Positions 23,908 to 34,703 are shown, counted from the first letter of the stretch. The stretch: 64,000 nt of DNA from Nocardioides jishulii (GCF_006007965.1 NZ_CP040748.1:124001-188000), one strand, 5' to 3'. Translations and numbers: made by a program. The notes: generated by a model from the letters alone, not told the origin.

Positions 23908-24617
23908 ACCAGTCCGTGCTCCACCTCGCCGACGTCACCCGCGTGCACGGCGAGGGTGCCGTCCAGGTCAACGCCCTGCGTGGCATCACCTTCTCCGTGG
24001 AACCCGGCGAGCTCGTCGCGGTCATGGGTCCGTCGGGGTCGGGCAAGTCGACCCTGCTCAACCTGGCCGGCGGTCTCGACACCCCCACCAGCGGCCGCGT
24101 CGTCGTCGAGGGCGTCGACCTCGGCGCCGCGACCGCGACCGAGCGCGCCAAGGTACGGCGTACGTCGGTGGGCTACGTCTTCCAGGACTACAACCTCATC
24201 CCGGCCCTCACCGCGGCGGAGAACGTCGCCCTCCCGCTCGAGCTCGACGGCGTCGCGCGAGGGAAGGCTCGCGAGCTGACCCTCGCGGCGCTGGAGAAGG
24301 TGGGCATCGCCGACCTCGCCGACCGCTTCCCCGACGAGATGTCGGGCGGGCAGCAGCAGCGCGTCGCGATCGCGCGTGCGGTGGTCGGCGAGCGTCGCCT
24401 GATCCTGGCCGACGAGCCCACCGGAGCCCTCGACACCGAGACCGGCGAGGAGGTGCTGCGCGTCCTGCGCGACTTCTGTGACGCCGGAGCAGCGGGCGTC
24501 CTGGTCACCCACGAGGCCCGCCACGCCGCCTGGGCCGACCGCGTCGTCTTCCTGCGCGACGGCCTGGTCGTCGACGAGTCCGGCGCCACCGTCGGCCTCG
24601 GCGCCGGGGTGCTGTGA
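23904..24617 (+). CDS. ABC exporter ATP-binding protein, MacB/LolD type
   Basis: This 237-aa ATPase has Walker A GPSGSGKST (about 45-53), the Q loop in GYVFQDYNLIP, signature MSGGQQQR, Walker B LILADEPTGALD and the H loop in VLVTHEARHA. The sequence type belongs to the lipoprotein/macrolide/antimicrobial peptide exporter group that pairs with an FtsX-like permease. ATG 23904 overlaps the padR stop and has GGAGGAAACCCG upstream. It overlaps the permease gene at TGATG. With PadR control it probably exports a toxic peptide or drug, or it senses one. Confidence 0.93.
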   Translation: MNQSVLHLADVTRVHGEGAVQVNALRGITFSVEPGELVAVMGPSGSGKSTLLNLAGGLDTPTSGRVVVEGVDLGAATATERAKVRRTSVGYVFQDYNLIPALTAAENVALPLELDGVARGKARELTLAALEKVGIADLADRFPDEMSGGQQQRVAIARAVVGERRLILADEPTGALDTETGEEVLRVLRDFCDAGAAGVLVTHEARHAAWADRVVFLRDGLVVDESGATVGLGAGVL

Positions 24618-27265
24618 TGGGTGGCCGGGGGATGGGTGGCTGGGGGATGGCGCTGCGGATCGCGTGGCGCGACGCGGTGCGCCACAAGGTGCGCAGTGTG
24701 CTGGTCCTGGTGCTGGTCGCGCTGCCGGTCCTGGCGGTCTCGACGGGGGCGATCATCGGGTTCACCGCTGAGGTGCGGGGCGTGGAGGCCCTCGACCGGA
24801 GACTGGGTGCCGCGCAGGCGTCGTTGTCGGCCGGCGAGGGGGCGCAGCCCGTGGTGCAGATGCCCGACCCCGACGAGGGCTACTCCACCCAGGGCGAGTA
24901 CGACGACGGCAAGGCCGCCGAGCAACCCGATGTCGCCGGGATCCTGGAGGTCCTGGGGGAGGAACCGGTCTCCGTCAGGACTGGATCGGGCGACCTGTGG
25001 CAGGAGAACGGGGACCGGGTCCACCTGGAGCTGCGTGAGGGCGACTTCGCCGACCCGCTGCTCGCGGAGTTCGTCGACCTGGTCGACGGCCGCCTGCCCG
25101 CCAGCTCCGACGAGGTCGTCGTGACTGAGGCCCTGCGTGCGCTGGGCCACGGGATCGGTGACGAGCTCCCGCTGACCGACCTGGGGGTGGCCCCCACCGT
25201 GGTCGGCGTGGTCGAGGACGCGGAACAGATCGACCTGGAGATCGCCTACGGGCCGGAGGGGTCGTTGTCGCTGACGTCCGAACCGTCGAGCGTGGAATGG
25301 TTCGTCGGAGGGGAGCCGGTCGACTGGGACGCCGTCCTCGCGCTCAACGAGCGTGGTTTCGTCGTCACCTCCCGAGCGGTGATCACCGATCCACCGCCCG
25401 ACCACCTGGTCGAGTACGAGGCCCACGAGGCCACCTTCGAGGAGAACGCCGAGGCCCTCGCGGTCACGGCGATGATCGTCGCGATGGTGCTCATCGAGAT
25501 CGTCCTGCTGGCCGGACCCGCCTTCGCGGTCACGGCGCGCAACCACACCCGTACGCTCGCCCTGGTCGCGGCCTCCGGTGGCACGCCCCGCCAGGCGCGC
25601 CGGGTGATCCTGGCAGGGGCGCTGGTGCTCGGCCTCACCGCCACCGCGGTGGGCACCCTGCTGAGCCTGCCGCTGGCGGCGGCGCTCCTGCCCTTCCTCC
25701 AGCGGTTCAGCTCGACGCGGTTCGGGCCGTTCGACGTGCCGTGGGAGTGGCTCGCGGTGGTGGCCGCCTTCGGCCTGCTCTCGGCCTTCCTGGCCGCCGT
25801 CGTACCTGCCTGGCTCACCTCGCGCCAGGACGTCGTGGCGGCGCTCGCCGGTCGTCGCTCCGACGGTGCGCCGCGGCTGCGTACGCCCCTGGCCGGGGTC
25901 GTGGTGCTGGGCATCGGCGTCGCCTGCACGACGTTCGGCGGCCTCTCCTACCACGACCTGGGCCCGTTGCTCATGTCCGGCGGCGCGGTGATCTCCATGC
26001 TCGGCATGATCCTCGTGGTGCCGGGGCTGGTCGCCGTGGTGGCCCGCACGGCCGGGCGGCTCCCGTTGCCCCTGCGGTACGCCGCCCGGGACGCGGCGCG
26101 GCACCGGACCCGCACCGTGCCGGCCGTCGCCGCGGTGGCAGCCACGGTGGCCGGTGTGGTGGCCCTGGGCATCGCGAACGCGAGCGACGAGAAGGAGAGC
26201 CGGGAGACCCACTACTACATGGCACCCGTCGGGACCGGCGTGGTGACCCTGGGCTACGACTCCTGGGCCGACGGCCGGCCTGACTGGGGCGAGGTCCGCG
26301 ACGCGGCGCTGCGGGAAGCGCCGGAGGCCGACCTGGTGGAGGTTCGAGGGCTCCTCAGCGCCATGGACGGGACCATCGAGAGCTTCTGGGCGGTGGCGCC
26401 TCCTCGTGGTGAAGATGGTGAAGAGATGCCGCTGCTCTCCGAATCGGGCGGCCTCTATCCCAGCAACGTCCTGGTCGGCGACGAGCCCGCCCTCGACCTG
26501 ACCGACTCCGAACGGATCGCGATGGAGGAGGTGCTCGCCGAGGGGAAGGTGGCGCTCTTCACCGACCAAGGCGTGCAGGTCGACTCCGTGGAGCTGGTGC
26601 GGCGCTCGTACGACGTCGAGGGCGTCGGCGAGGAGACGAGCAGCGACCCGATCACCCTGCCCGCCGCGACCGTGCCGATCGCCGACAGTGCCCAGGTCGC
26701 CGCGGTGGTGCCGGAGTCCCTGGCGGGCGAGCTCGGCGATGCGGTGGAGACGCTGGGCCTGGCCGTCACCAGCCCGGTGGACCGGGAGACACAGACAGCC
26801 ATGGAACGGGCCGTCCGGGGCATCAACCCGGCGTTGACGGTCGAGATCGAGCGCGGCTACCAGCGCCACCCGTTCGCCGCGGTGGTGCTGTGGGTGCTGG
26901 GCGCGGTCGGGGGTCTGCTGATGCTGGCCGGGACGCTGACCGCGACGTTCCTGTCGCTGTCGGACGCGCGGCCCGACCTGGCCACCGTCTCGGCCGTCGG
27001 TGGGTCGCCGCGCACCCGGCGGGCGGTCGCGGCGTCGTACGCCCTCGTCATCGCCATGGTCGGGGCGGTCCTGGGAGCGGTGGTCGGCTTCGTCCCGGGC
27101 ATCGCGGTGAGCCGTCCGCTGACGTCGGGCTACGGCCCTGGCCCCTTCCTCGAGATCCCGTGGGCACTCATCGGCGCGGTCGTGGTCCTGCTGCCGCTGC
27201 TGTCGGCAGCGATCGTCTGGCTGACCTCACGCTCGCGGCTGCCGATGGTGGCGCGGATCGACTGA
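24617..27265 (+). CDS. FtsX-like ABC transporter permease
   Basis: This 882-aa permease partners the ATPase upstream. It has an N-terminal membrane segment (VLVLVLVALPVLAVSTGAI), a large periplasmic-side domain (about 50-285), a first FtsX-type set of helices (about 290-420), another membrane region (about 420-520), a second large outer domain, and a final FtsX-type set (about 755-875) ending near the basic tail SRSRLPMVARID. Two FtsX units in one chain with large outer domains is the layout of peptide exporters and of bacitracin-sensing-type permeases. The exact start is uncertain: GTG 24614, ATG 24617, 24632 or 24647 are all in frame; 24617 keeps the TGATG overlap. Confidence 0.9.
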   Translation: MGGRGMGGWGMALRIAWRDAVRHKVRSVLVLVLVALPVLAVSTGAIIGFTAEVRGVEALDRRLGAAQASLSAGEGAQPVVQMPDPDEGYSTQGEYDDGKAAEQPDVAGILEVLGEEPVSVRTGSGDLWQENGDRVHLELREGDFADPLLAEFVDLVDGRLPASSDEVVVTEALRALGHGIGDELPLTDLGVAPTVVGVVEDAEQIDLEIAYGPEGSLSLTSEPSSVEWFVGGEPVDWDAVLALNERGFVVTSRAVITDPPPDHLVEYEAHEATFEENAEALAVTAMIVAMVLIEIVLLAGPAFAVTARNHTRTLALVAASGGTPRQARRVILAGALVLGLTATAVGTLLSLPLAAALLPFLQRFSSTRFGPFDVPWEWLAVVAAFGLLSAFLAAVVPAWLTSRQDVVAALAGRRSDGAPRLRTPLAGVVVLGIGVACTTFGGLSYHDLGPLLMSGGAVISMLGMILVVPGLVAVVARTAGRLPLPLRYAARDAARHRTRTVPAVAAVAATVAGVVALGIANASDEKESRETHYYMAPVGTGVVTLGYDSWADGRPDWGEVRDAALREAPEADLVEVRGLLSAMDGTIESFWAVAPPRGEDGEEMPLLSESGGLYPSNVLVGDEPALDLTDSERIAMEEVLAEGKVALFTDQGVQVDSVELVRRSYDVEGVGEETSSDPITLPAATVPIADSAQVAAVVPESLAGELGDAVETLGLAVTSPVDRETQTAMERAVRGINPALTVEIERGYQRHPFAAVVLWVLGAVGGLLMLAGTLTATFLSLSDARPDLATVSAVGGSPRTRRAVAASYALVIAMVGAVLGAVVGFVPGIAVSRPLTSGYGPGPFLEIPWALIGAVVVLLPLLSAAIVWLTSRSRLPMVARID

Positions 27266-27276
27266 GTCGCCGGTGC

Positions 27277-27307
27277 CGCTGGGCGCCTCCACCAGAGGCG
27301 CTCAGCG
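27277..27307. terminator. Hairpin between convergent permease and MerR genes
   Basis: CGCTGGGCGCCTC (27277-27289) and GAGGCGCTCAGCG (27295-27307) pair along 13 bp with one mismatch or G-T step and a 5-base loop. The 3' arm overlaps the MerR stop codon at 27302. It probably ends transcription from both genes. Confidence 0.6.
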
Positions 27308-28051
27308 GTTGCGCTTCACCACGTCGGCGCGGGTGGCCTCGTCCATCGCGGCCTCGTAGGCAGCGACCAGGGAGATGATCGAGAGCGGCTTGATCCGCTC
27401 GACGACCTCGGTGAGGCGTTCGCGGGTCATGCCCGCTTCCTTGTACGTCGGCCACACCTGCGTACGGAAGACGGCCAGCAGCTCCTCGGCGAGCTGCTGC
27501 CCGTGCCGCTGGTAGAGCTCTCGGCCGGCCTTGGCCGCCTCCACCGGGTAGCCGATCTCGAGCAGCCCGAGGCCGACGGAGAACTGGGTGAGGGCGACCT
27601 CGAAGCGACCGTCGTCGGTGGGGTCGATGATCTGCATCTCGACGAGGGTCGTCACCTCGTCGTCGGTGAGCGGGCGGCCGGCGCGGGCGTCGAGGTCGCT
27701 GCGGCTGAGCTCGACGGGACGGTCCGACATCCACGGCGCGCTCATGGTGCGCTGGAGCGCGATCTGCTCGGCGGAGGCGTCGTCGGGGATCGTGGCGACG
27801 TACTTCTCGATCGCGGCGAGCGTGAAGCCGTGGGCCTGGAGCTCCTGGACGAGCTCGAGGCGGGCGACGTGCTCGGGGGTGTAGTAGCCGGAGCGGCCGC
27901 GGCGGATCGGCGGCGGTACGAGGCCCTTGGTCGTGTAGAAGCGCACGTTGCGCACGCTCATCCCGACCCGAGCGGTGAGCTCGTCGAGGGTCAGCAGGTC
28001 GCGCACGGCCTCGCGCGCCTCAGGGGTCGGGTCGATGTCCTGGTCGGTCAT
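27302..28051 (-). CDS. MerR-family transcriptional regulator
   Basis: This 249-aa regulator has the MerR winged helix at about residues 20-90: [27 protein letters not shown], then [24 protein letters not shown]. The C-terminal 150 residues form a helical effector domain with no Cys, so it does not sense metals by thiols; acyl-CoA or lipid is likelier in this context. ATG 28051 has a strong GGAGGTGCG SD. The frame stays open to 28234 without another SD. It is divergent from fadA, and the shared 205-base gap contains a MerR-type promoter (28194-28224). Confidence 0.9.
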   Translation of the reverse strand: MTDQDIDPTPEAREAVRDLLTLDELTARVGMSVRNVRFYTTKGLVPPPIRRGRSGYYTPEHVARLELVQELQAHGFTLAAIEKYVATIPDDASAEQIALQRTMSAPWMSDRPVELSRSDLDARAGRPLTDDEVTTLVEMQIIDPTDDGRFEVALTQFSVGLGLLEIGYPVEAAKAGRELYQRHGQQLAEELLAVFRTQVWPTYKEAGMTRERLTEVVERIKPLSIISLVAAYEAAMDEATRADVVKRNR

Positions 28052-28193
28052 CGCACCTCCTCGTGGCGTCGGCCGAACCTGTCGGCGGGTGGGTGGAGCT
28101 GGGTGGGAAACAGCGTGGGCTGGAGACAGTCTGGTGGTCGAGCGGGAGTGCGCCGCATCACACCCCGACCCAGATGATTGTGCGCCGGGTACC

Positions 28194-28224
28194 TTGACGA
28201 CTGTGACAGCAATAGTGTCACAAT
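28194..28224 (+). promoter_or_regulatory. MerR-type promoter of fadA-fadB with dyad in a 19-bp spacer
   Basis: TTGACG (28194-28199) and CACAAT (28219-28224) are 19 bases apart, the over-long spacing typical of MerR-activated promoters. Within and at the edge of the spacer is the dyad TGTGAC (28202-28207) and GTCACA (28217-28222) separated by 9 bases. This is the expected geometry for activation of fadA by the divergent MerR protein. Confidence 0.65.
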
Positions 28225-28256
28225 CGGTGGACACTCACGATCCAACAAGGACGGTC

Positions 28257-29468
<1,212 letters not shown>

Positions 29469-29497
29469 GACCGGGACCAGAGAGGAACTCCGCACAC

Positions 29498-31719
29498 ATG
29501 AGCACCCAGACCGAGTCCGCCGTCCGCTACGAGAAGGACGCCGACGGCATCGTCACCCTGACGATGGATGACCCCAACGCCAGCGCCAACACCATGAACG
29601 AGGCGTACGCCCGCGCCATGGAGGCCGCCGTCGACCGCCTCGCCGAGGAGGTCGGCGCCGAGGGCTCCGACGTCAAGGGCGTCGATCGCCAGCGCGAAGA
29701 AGACCTTCTTCGCCGGGTGGTGACCTCAAGGGCATGATGCAGGTGACCAAGGCCGACAGCGAGCGCATCTTCGCCGAGGTCGAGGGCATGAAGGCCACCC
29801 TCCGCAAGCTCGAGACCCTGCCCGTCCCGGTCGTCGCCGCGATCAACGGCGCCGCCCTGGGCGGTGGCCTCGAGATCGCGCTGGCCACCAACCACCGCAT
29901 CGCCGTCGACGCCCCGAGCGTCCAGATCGGCCTGCCCGAGGCGTCCCTCGGCCTGCTGCCCGGCGGCGGTGGCGTCACCCGCACCGTCCGCATGTTCGGC
30001 CTGCAGACCGCGCTGATGGAGATCCTGCTCCAGGGCCCGCGCTTCAAGGCGTCGGCCGCCAAGGAGAAGGGCCTGGTCGACGAGCTGGTCGCCACCCAGG
30101 AGGAGCTGCTCCCCGCCGCCAAGGCGTGGATCCAGGCCAACGCCGACATCGAGGACGCCGCCAAGCAGCCGTGGGACCGCCCCGGCTACAAGATGCCCGG
30201 CGGCAAGCCCTCCTCGCCCGCCATGGCCGCCTTCCTGCCGGCCTTCCCGGCGCTGCTGCGCAAGCAGCTCAAGGGTGCCGACTACCCGGCCCAGAAGGCG
30301 ATCCTCCAGGCCGCCGTCGAAGGTGCCTCGACCGACTTCGACACCGCCTCGCGCGTCGAGTCGCGCTACTTCGTCTCGCTGGTCACCGGCCAGAACGCCA
30401 AGAACATGATCCAGGCGTTCTTCCTCGACCTGTCGGCCATCAACTCCGGCTCGCTGCGGCCCGAGGGCGTCGAGAAGTACGTCGCCAAGAAGGTCGTCGT
30501 GCTCGGCGCCGGCATGATGGGCGCCGGCATCGCCTACGTCTGCGCCCGCGCCGGCATGGAGGTCGTGCTCAAGGACGTCACGATCGAGAACGCCGAGAAG
30601 GGCAAGAACTACTCGGCCAAGATCAACGAGAAGGCCATCTCGCGCGGCAAGCTCACGCAGGAGAAGTCCGACGAGCTCCTCGGCCGGATCACCCCGACCG
30701 CCGACCCGGCCGACGCCGCTGGCGCCGACATGGTCATCGAGGCCGTCTTCGAGGACCCGGCGCTGAAGGCCAAGGTCTTCGCCGAGGTCATGCCGCACCT
30801 GTCGCCCGACGCGCTGCTGTGCTCCAACACCTCGACCCTGCCGATCACCGAGCTGGCGACGGGCATCGAGGACGCGGACGCCCGCGACCGCTTCATCGGC
30901 CTGCACTTCTTCTCACCGGTCGACAAGATGCCGCTGGTCGAGATCATCCGCGGCAAGGAGACCTCCGACGAGGCGCTCGCCAAGGCGTACGACGTGGTGC
31001 TCGCGATCAAGAAGACCCCGATCGTCGTCAACGACAGCCGCGGCTTCTACACCTCGCGCGTCATCGGCGTGCAGATCAACGAGGGCCTGGCCATGCTGGG
31101 CGAGGGCGTCCACCCGGTCTCGCTGGAGCGTGCCGCGACCCAGGCCGGTTTCCCGGTCGGGCCGCTGCAGATCTCCGACGAGCTCAACCTCGAGCTCATG
31201 GTCAAGATCCGCAAGCAGACCCTGGCTGCCTACGAGGCCGCCGGCGTCGAGGCTCCGAAGGACGGCGCCTACCCGGTCGTCGACAAGATGATCGAGCTGG
31301 GTCGTTCCTCGCGCCTGGTCGGCAAGGGCTTCTACGACTACGACGAGTCGGGCAAGCGCGCCGGCATCTGGGAGGGCCTGACCGAGGTCTTCCCGCCGGC
31401 GGAGCAGCAGATCCCGTTCGTCGACATCCAGGAGCGGATGCTCTTCATCGAGGCGCTCGAGACCGCCAAGTGCTTCGAGGAGGGCGTGCTGACGTCGGCC
31501 GCCGCGGCCAACATCGGCTCGATCTTCGGCATCGGCTTCCCGGCCCGCCTCGGCGGTGCGGCGCAGTTCATCACCGGCTACGAGGCTGCTGACGGCTCGA
31601 TCGGCATCGAGGCGTTCCTCAAGCGGGCCAACGAGCTGGCGGAGGCCTATGGCGACCGGTTCACGCCGAGCGCCTACCTGGAGGAGCTCGCCGCCAAGGG
31701 CGAGGGCTTCCCCGCCTGA
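29498..31719 (+). pseudogene. fadB: Trifunctional-type FadB/FadJ, broken by two frameshifts near its start
   Basis: With two corrections this is a 739-aa beta-oxidation multienzyme. Residues 1 to about 300 are enoyl-CoA hydratase (KKTFFAGGDLKG oxyanion loop, NGAALGGGLEIALA, GLPEASLGLLPGGGG). A 3-hydroxyacyl-CoA dehydrogenase with NAD motif VVLGAGMMGAGIAYV follows, with SNTSTLPIT, FFSPVDKMPLVEII and PIVVNDSRGFYTSRV. The first break is near 29684 (GTCGATCG, where one extra G, or two missing bases, fits) and the second is an extra G in the GGG at 29715-29717. Removing two bases makes the span divisible by 3. Downstream of 29734 the frame is intact and codon use is normal, which argues for sequencing error over decay. 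Confidence 0.85.
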
Positions 31720-31734
31720 CCCACGCAGCAACCC

Positions 31735-31775
31735 GACGACGGGGAGGAGGCCGCCAGGTTTCCTCCCCGTTCGTC
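31735..31775 (+). terminator. Hairpin terminator after the fadAB genes
   Basis: ACGGGGAGGA (31739-31748) and TCCTCCCCGT (31761-31770) form a perfect 10-bp stem with a 12-base loop; outer GACG/CGTC bases extend it with a bulge. It lies 20 bases after the stop at 31719, between convergent genes. Confidence 0.65.
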
Positions 31776-32835
31776 ATGGTGCCGACTGCTCCAGGAAGCG
31801 CACGGTCCGCTCCATCGCCTCCACGAAGGCCGGCCCGAAGGCGTGGCCGTCGTCGTACCAGACCAGGTCGGAGTCGACACCCGCCCGCTGCATCGCCCGC
31901 TGGGTGGCGCGCGCCCAGCGCGGCGGGCAGGTGTCGTCGAAGCGCCCGTGCACCGCGAGCACCGGCACGGTGATCCGGTCGAGGTACGGGCGCGAGGAGG
32001 CGGCGCGCCAGAACTCCGGCGCCTGCTCGGGGAGCCCCCGCCGTTCCCGGATGGCAGTGGCCCGCGCGTCACCGTCGCCGCGGATGAAGTGGTTGAAGTT
32101 CTCCGCCTCCAGCGAGGAGACCGAGGCCCACGCGACGACCGCGTGGGCGGCGTCCGGGGCGATCTGGGCGACCTTCTGCACGACGCCGCCGCCCATCGAC
32201 CGACCGAAGACGGCGATCCGGTCGTCGTCGACCGCCACCTCGGAGCGCCGCAGCGCGTCGATCGCCGCGATGACGTCGACGGCGTAGCCCAGGCGCAGGT
32301 CGGTGCCGTCCGAGGGGTCGGCGCCCGAGCCGGCGTGGCCGCGGTAGTCGACGTGCAGGGCCACGAAGCCGCGCTCGGCCAGGAAGCCGCGCTCGCGGGT
32401 CATGCCCTGTCCGCTCTCGTAGACCGCCGGGTCGATGTAGCCGTGCGCCAGGACCACCGCCGGGAACGGCCCGTCGCCGGAGGGCACGTTGAGCACGCCG
32501 CTGAGTTGCAGCGGCCGGGTGTCGGCGCCGGGCCCGCTGCTGCGCACGCGCCAGGTGACGTCGTACGACGTGAAGGCCGCCGTCCGCTCACGCACGTCTC
32601 CGAGCCGCAACCTGTCGCCGACGTGGGTCTGGGCGGCGACGCCGGGCACCGAGACGGGGTCGGCGGCCGGGGAGGAGTCCTGGGTCGGGTTCGGTGTAGC
32701 TGTCGGCGCGCTGGGCGAGCTGGTGCTGGGCGAGCCGGTGGACTCGGCCGCGGAGGGGTCCTCCGAGCCGGGGTCGCCGGTGCATCCGGACGCCAGGACG
32801 AGGAGCAGGAGCGCCGCCGCGGTTCGTCGAGCCAT
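31774..32835 (-). CDS. Secreted alpha/beta-hydrolase lipoprotein
   Basis: This 353-aa protein has a signal peptide with lipobox LASGC (Cys18), then a 40-residue Ser/Pro/Thr linker that would hold the enzyme off the membrane. The hydrolase domain (about 90-353) has VVLAHGY (oxyanion region), the nucleophile elbow GRSMGG, an acid in HGRFDDTCPP and the catalytic His in DDGHAFGP. The layout matches dienelactone-hydrolase/prolyl-oligopeptidase-like esterases, and the substrate is probably a small ester or peptide outside the cell. A hairpin terminator lies past its 3' end, shared with fadB. Confidence 0.88.
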   Translation of the reverse strand: MARRTAAALLLLVLASGCTGDPGSEDPSAAESTGSPSTSSPSAPTATPNPTQDSSPAADPVSVPGVAAQTHVGDRLRLGDVRERTAAFTSYDVTWRVRSSGPGADTRPLQLSGVLNVPSGDGPFPAVVLAHGYIDPAVYESGQGMTRERGFLAERGFVALHVDYRGHAGSGADPSDGTDLRLGYAVDVIAAIDALRRSEVAVDDDRIAVFGRSMGGGVVQKVAQIAPDAAHAVVAWASVSSLEAENFNHFIRGDGDARATAIRERRGLPEQAPEFWRAASSRPYLDRITVPVLAVHGRFDDTCPPRWARATQRAMQRAGVDSDLVWYDDGHAFGPAFVEAMERTVRFLEQSAP

Positions 32836-32903
32836 GCTCCAGTGTGCCTGCCGGAGGGTGGGGTGGGACAGGTGCTCAGCGGGCCGGACGGCCCACTCCC
32901 GCC

Positions 32904-34703
32904 TCAGGACTCCTGACGCATCTTCGCCAGACGGGTGCGCAGGGCCTCGACGCGGTGGGCGTTGGCGCTGAGCGCGACGTAGTCGTCACCGTGCGCCCAC
33001 AGCAGTGCGTCGTCGAGACGACGTACGGCGGTGGGCGGGTGGCGGTAGCCCATGCGTTCCACGATCGTGTCGGAGTCGATCGAGCGCAGGAGCTCGCCGA
33101 GCTCGACCAGCGAGGTGATCCCGAGCTCGAGCAGCAGCCCGCCGATCCACTCGTAGTGGTCGGTGCGCGACCAGCCGGCGTCGGCGTACTGCCCGGCGAG
33201 GAAGGCGGCGAGCTCGCGAGCGGTGATCCGCGGGTCGGCGCTGGTGTCCAGCGAGGGCTCGGGCTCGGCCATCGACTCGGTCAGCCGCTCACGGATCGTC
33301 GAGAACTCGCGGTCGGCGAGCTCCAGCAGGCCGGCGGCCAGGGTGAAGCGACGGTCGAAGTCCGGCACGTGCTCGTCGGGGATGGTGCCCTTGTAGCGGA
33401 TGTCGTGCTCGAACTCGGCCCAGGCGTGCTGCAGCACGGTGCGCACCTGCACCTGGGCCACCCGGCCCGCCAGGTGCGGGTGGGTCTGCTCGTCGTCGGT
33501 CTCGAGCTCCACGTGGAGGTGGCGGCTGGCGTAGCCGAAGCGGCCCTCGCTGGCGGTTTCCTCGCCCATGTCGCGGTCGTCGTGCACGACCAGCTGCTCG
33601 TTGAGCACGTCGACCACGGCCTGCACGTCGCTGTGCACGTAGGTGATGACCCGCAGGCCGATCTGGTCGAGGATCTCGCTCAGCGGATCGGTGTGCACCG
33701 GACGCCCGTCGACGGTGCGGGCAGCCTTCGCGGCGAAGGAGGTGAGTGTCTTCGCCCGACCGGTCACGGTCAGGTAGTTGATGCCGGCGTCGTCGAGCAT
33801 CGACCGGACGATCTCGACGTAGTCGGCAGTCGCACGCCGCACCTCAGGCAGCTGCTCGGCGTAGCGGCGTACGGCGGTGCCGGGGTCCGCGGAGCGGAGG
33901 TCGAGCTCGGCATCGTCCGCCAGCTCCGGCTCGCTGCCCTGGCTGCGCCGGGTCGGTACCAGGTCGGCGGGCAGCGTCGGGGTGACGATGTAGCCCTGCT
34001 CGAAGGTGCCGTACGTCGTGGTCCGCTCGGGGTGACTGGTGGCGAAGAGGGCGATGTAGGCGCACAGGACGGCGTCGACCTGGTCCTCCGCGAGCCGCAG
34101 CTCGCTCTTGCGCTGGGCCACCTCGACGGCCGTACGCAGTCGGCGCCACGCCCCGTCGGACGCCTCGCTGTCGAGCTGCAGGCGCGGGTCGGCGCTCTGG
34201 AGCGACTCGATCAGGCCGAGCAGGACGAGGAGCTCGGCGCGCAGTTGCTCGAGGCTGCGCCCAGACTTGGACTTGTACTTCAGGGTCCGGCCGAGGCGGA
34301 AGAGCGCCACGGTGGCGGGGTGTGGGTAGACCTCGATGGCACGGCGGGCCCGGCCGGAGCGTGGGTTCATGTCGAGGCCGAGCTGACTCGCGATGCGGGC
34401 GCCGCGCGGACGACCGGTGAACTCGGCACGCGCCGTGTTGGTGGGGTGGGCCCCGGCGTCGAAGGGGGCGAAGTCCTTGTTGAGCGCCGCCTCGGCCGCG
34501 CGGTTGCCGGTGGCGTTGGTGACGACCAGGGGAGCGTCGATGGCGACCAGGCAGTCGCCCTCGGTGTAGGGCTTCAGGGCCTCGACGACCTCGTCGTCGG
34601 TGATGACGGTGGAGACGGCCAGCAGCCGGCCGTCACCGTCCAGGACGGCAAGGCCGGTGGGATTGCGTTCTCCCCAGGCGAGGTCGATTCCGACGAAGTA
34701 CAT
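32904..34703 (-). CDS. DUF429 and RelA/SpoT-fold fusion protein
   Basis: This 599-aa protein joins two domains. Residues 1 to about 235 are DUF429, an RNase H-fold family: FVGIDLAWGERNPTGLAVLD with Asp7, AIDAPL with Asp56, and EDQVDAVLCAY with Asp207/Asp210, which could make the metal-binding set. Residues about 285-470 are a RelA/SpoT nucleotidyl-transferase fold: GRAKTLTSFAAK (Arg316, Lys318, Lys326), ILDQIGLRVI (Asp346), RHLHVEL, and AQVQVRTVLQHAWAEFEHD (417-422 motif). In alarmone synthetases this last motif is ExQxRT; here the first position is Gln417, so the usual catalytic Glu is missing. The C-terminal 130 residues are helical. It has no HD hydrolase. ATG 34703 was chosen by the DUF429 start; the EamA gene upstream overlaps it. 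Confidence 0.85.
   Translation of the reverse strand: MYFVGIDLAWGERNPTGLAVLDGDGRLLAVSTVITDDEVVEALKPYTEGDCLVAIDAPLVVTNATGNRAAEAALNKDFAPFDAGAHPTNTARAEFTGRPRGARIASQLGLDMNPRSGRARRAIEVYPHPATVALFRLGRTLKYKSKSGRSLEQLRAELLVLLGLIESLQSADPRLQLDSEASDGAWRRLRTAVEVAQRKSELRLAEDQVDAVLCAYIALFATSHPERTTTYGTFEQGYIVTPTLPADLVPTRRSQGSEPELADDAELDLRSADPGTAVRRYAEQLPEVRRATADYVEIVRSMLDDAGINYLTVTGRAKTLTSFAAKAARTVDGRPVHTDPLSEILDQIGLRVITYVHSDVQAVVDVLNEQLVVHDDRDMGEETASEGRFGYASRHLHVELETDDEQTHPHLAGRVAQVQVRTVLQHAWAEFEHDIRYKGTIPDEHVPDFDRRFTLAAGLLELADREFSTIRERLTESMAEPEPSLDTSADPRITARELAAFLAGQYADAGWSRTDHYEWIGGLLLELGITSLVELGELLRSIDSDTIVERMGYRHPPTAVRRLDDALLWAHGDDYVALSANAHRVEALRTRLAKMRQES

Noticed and set aside
24188..26869. 893-codon minus-strand frame
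   Set aside because: It is antisense to the ABC permease and lacks any domain; the permease has the FtsX-type features.
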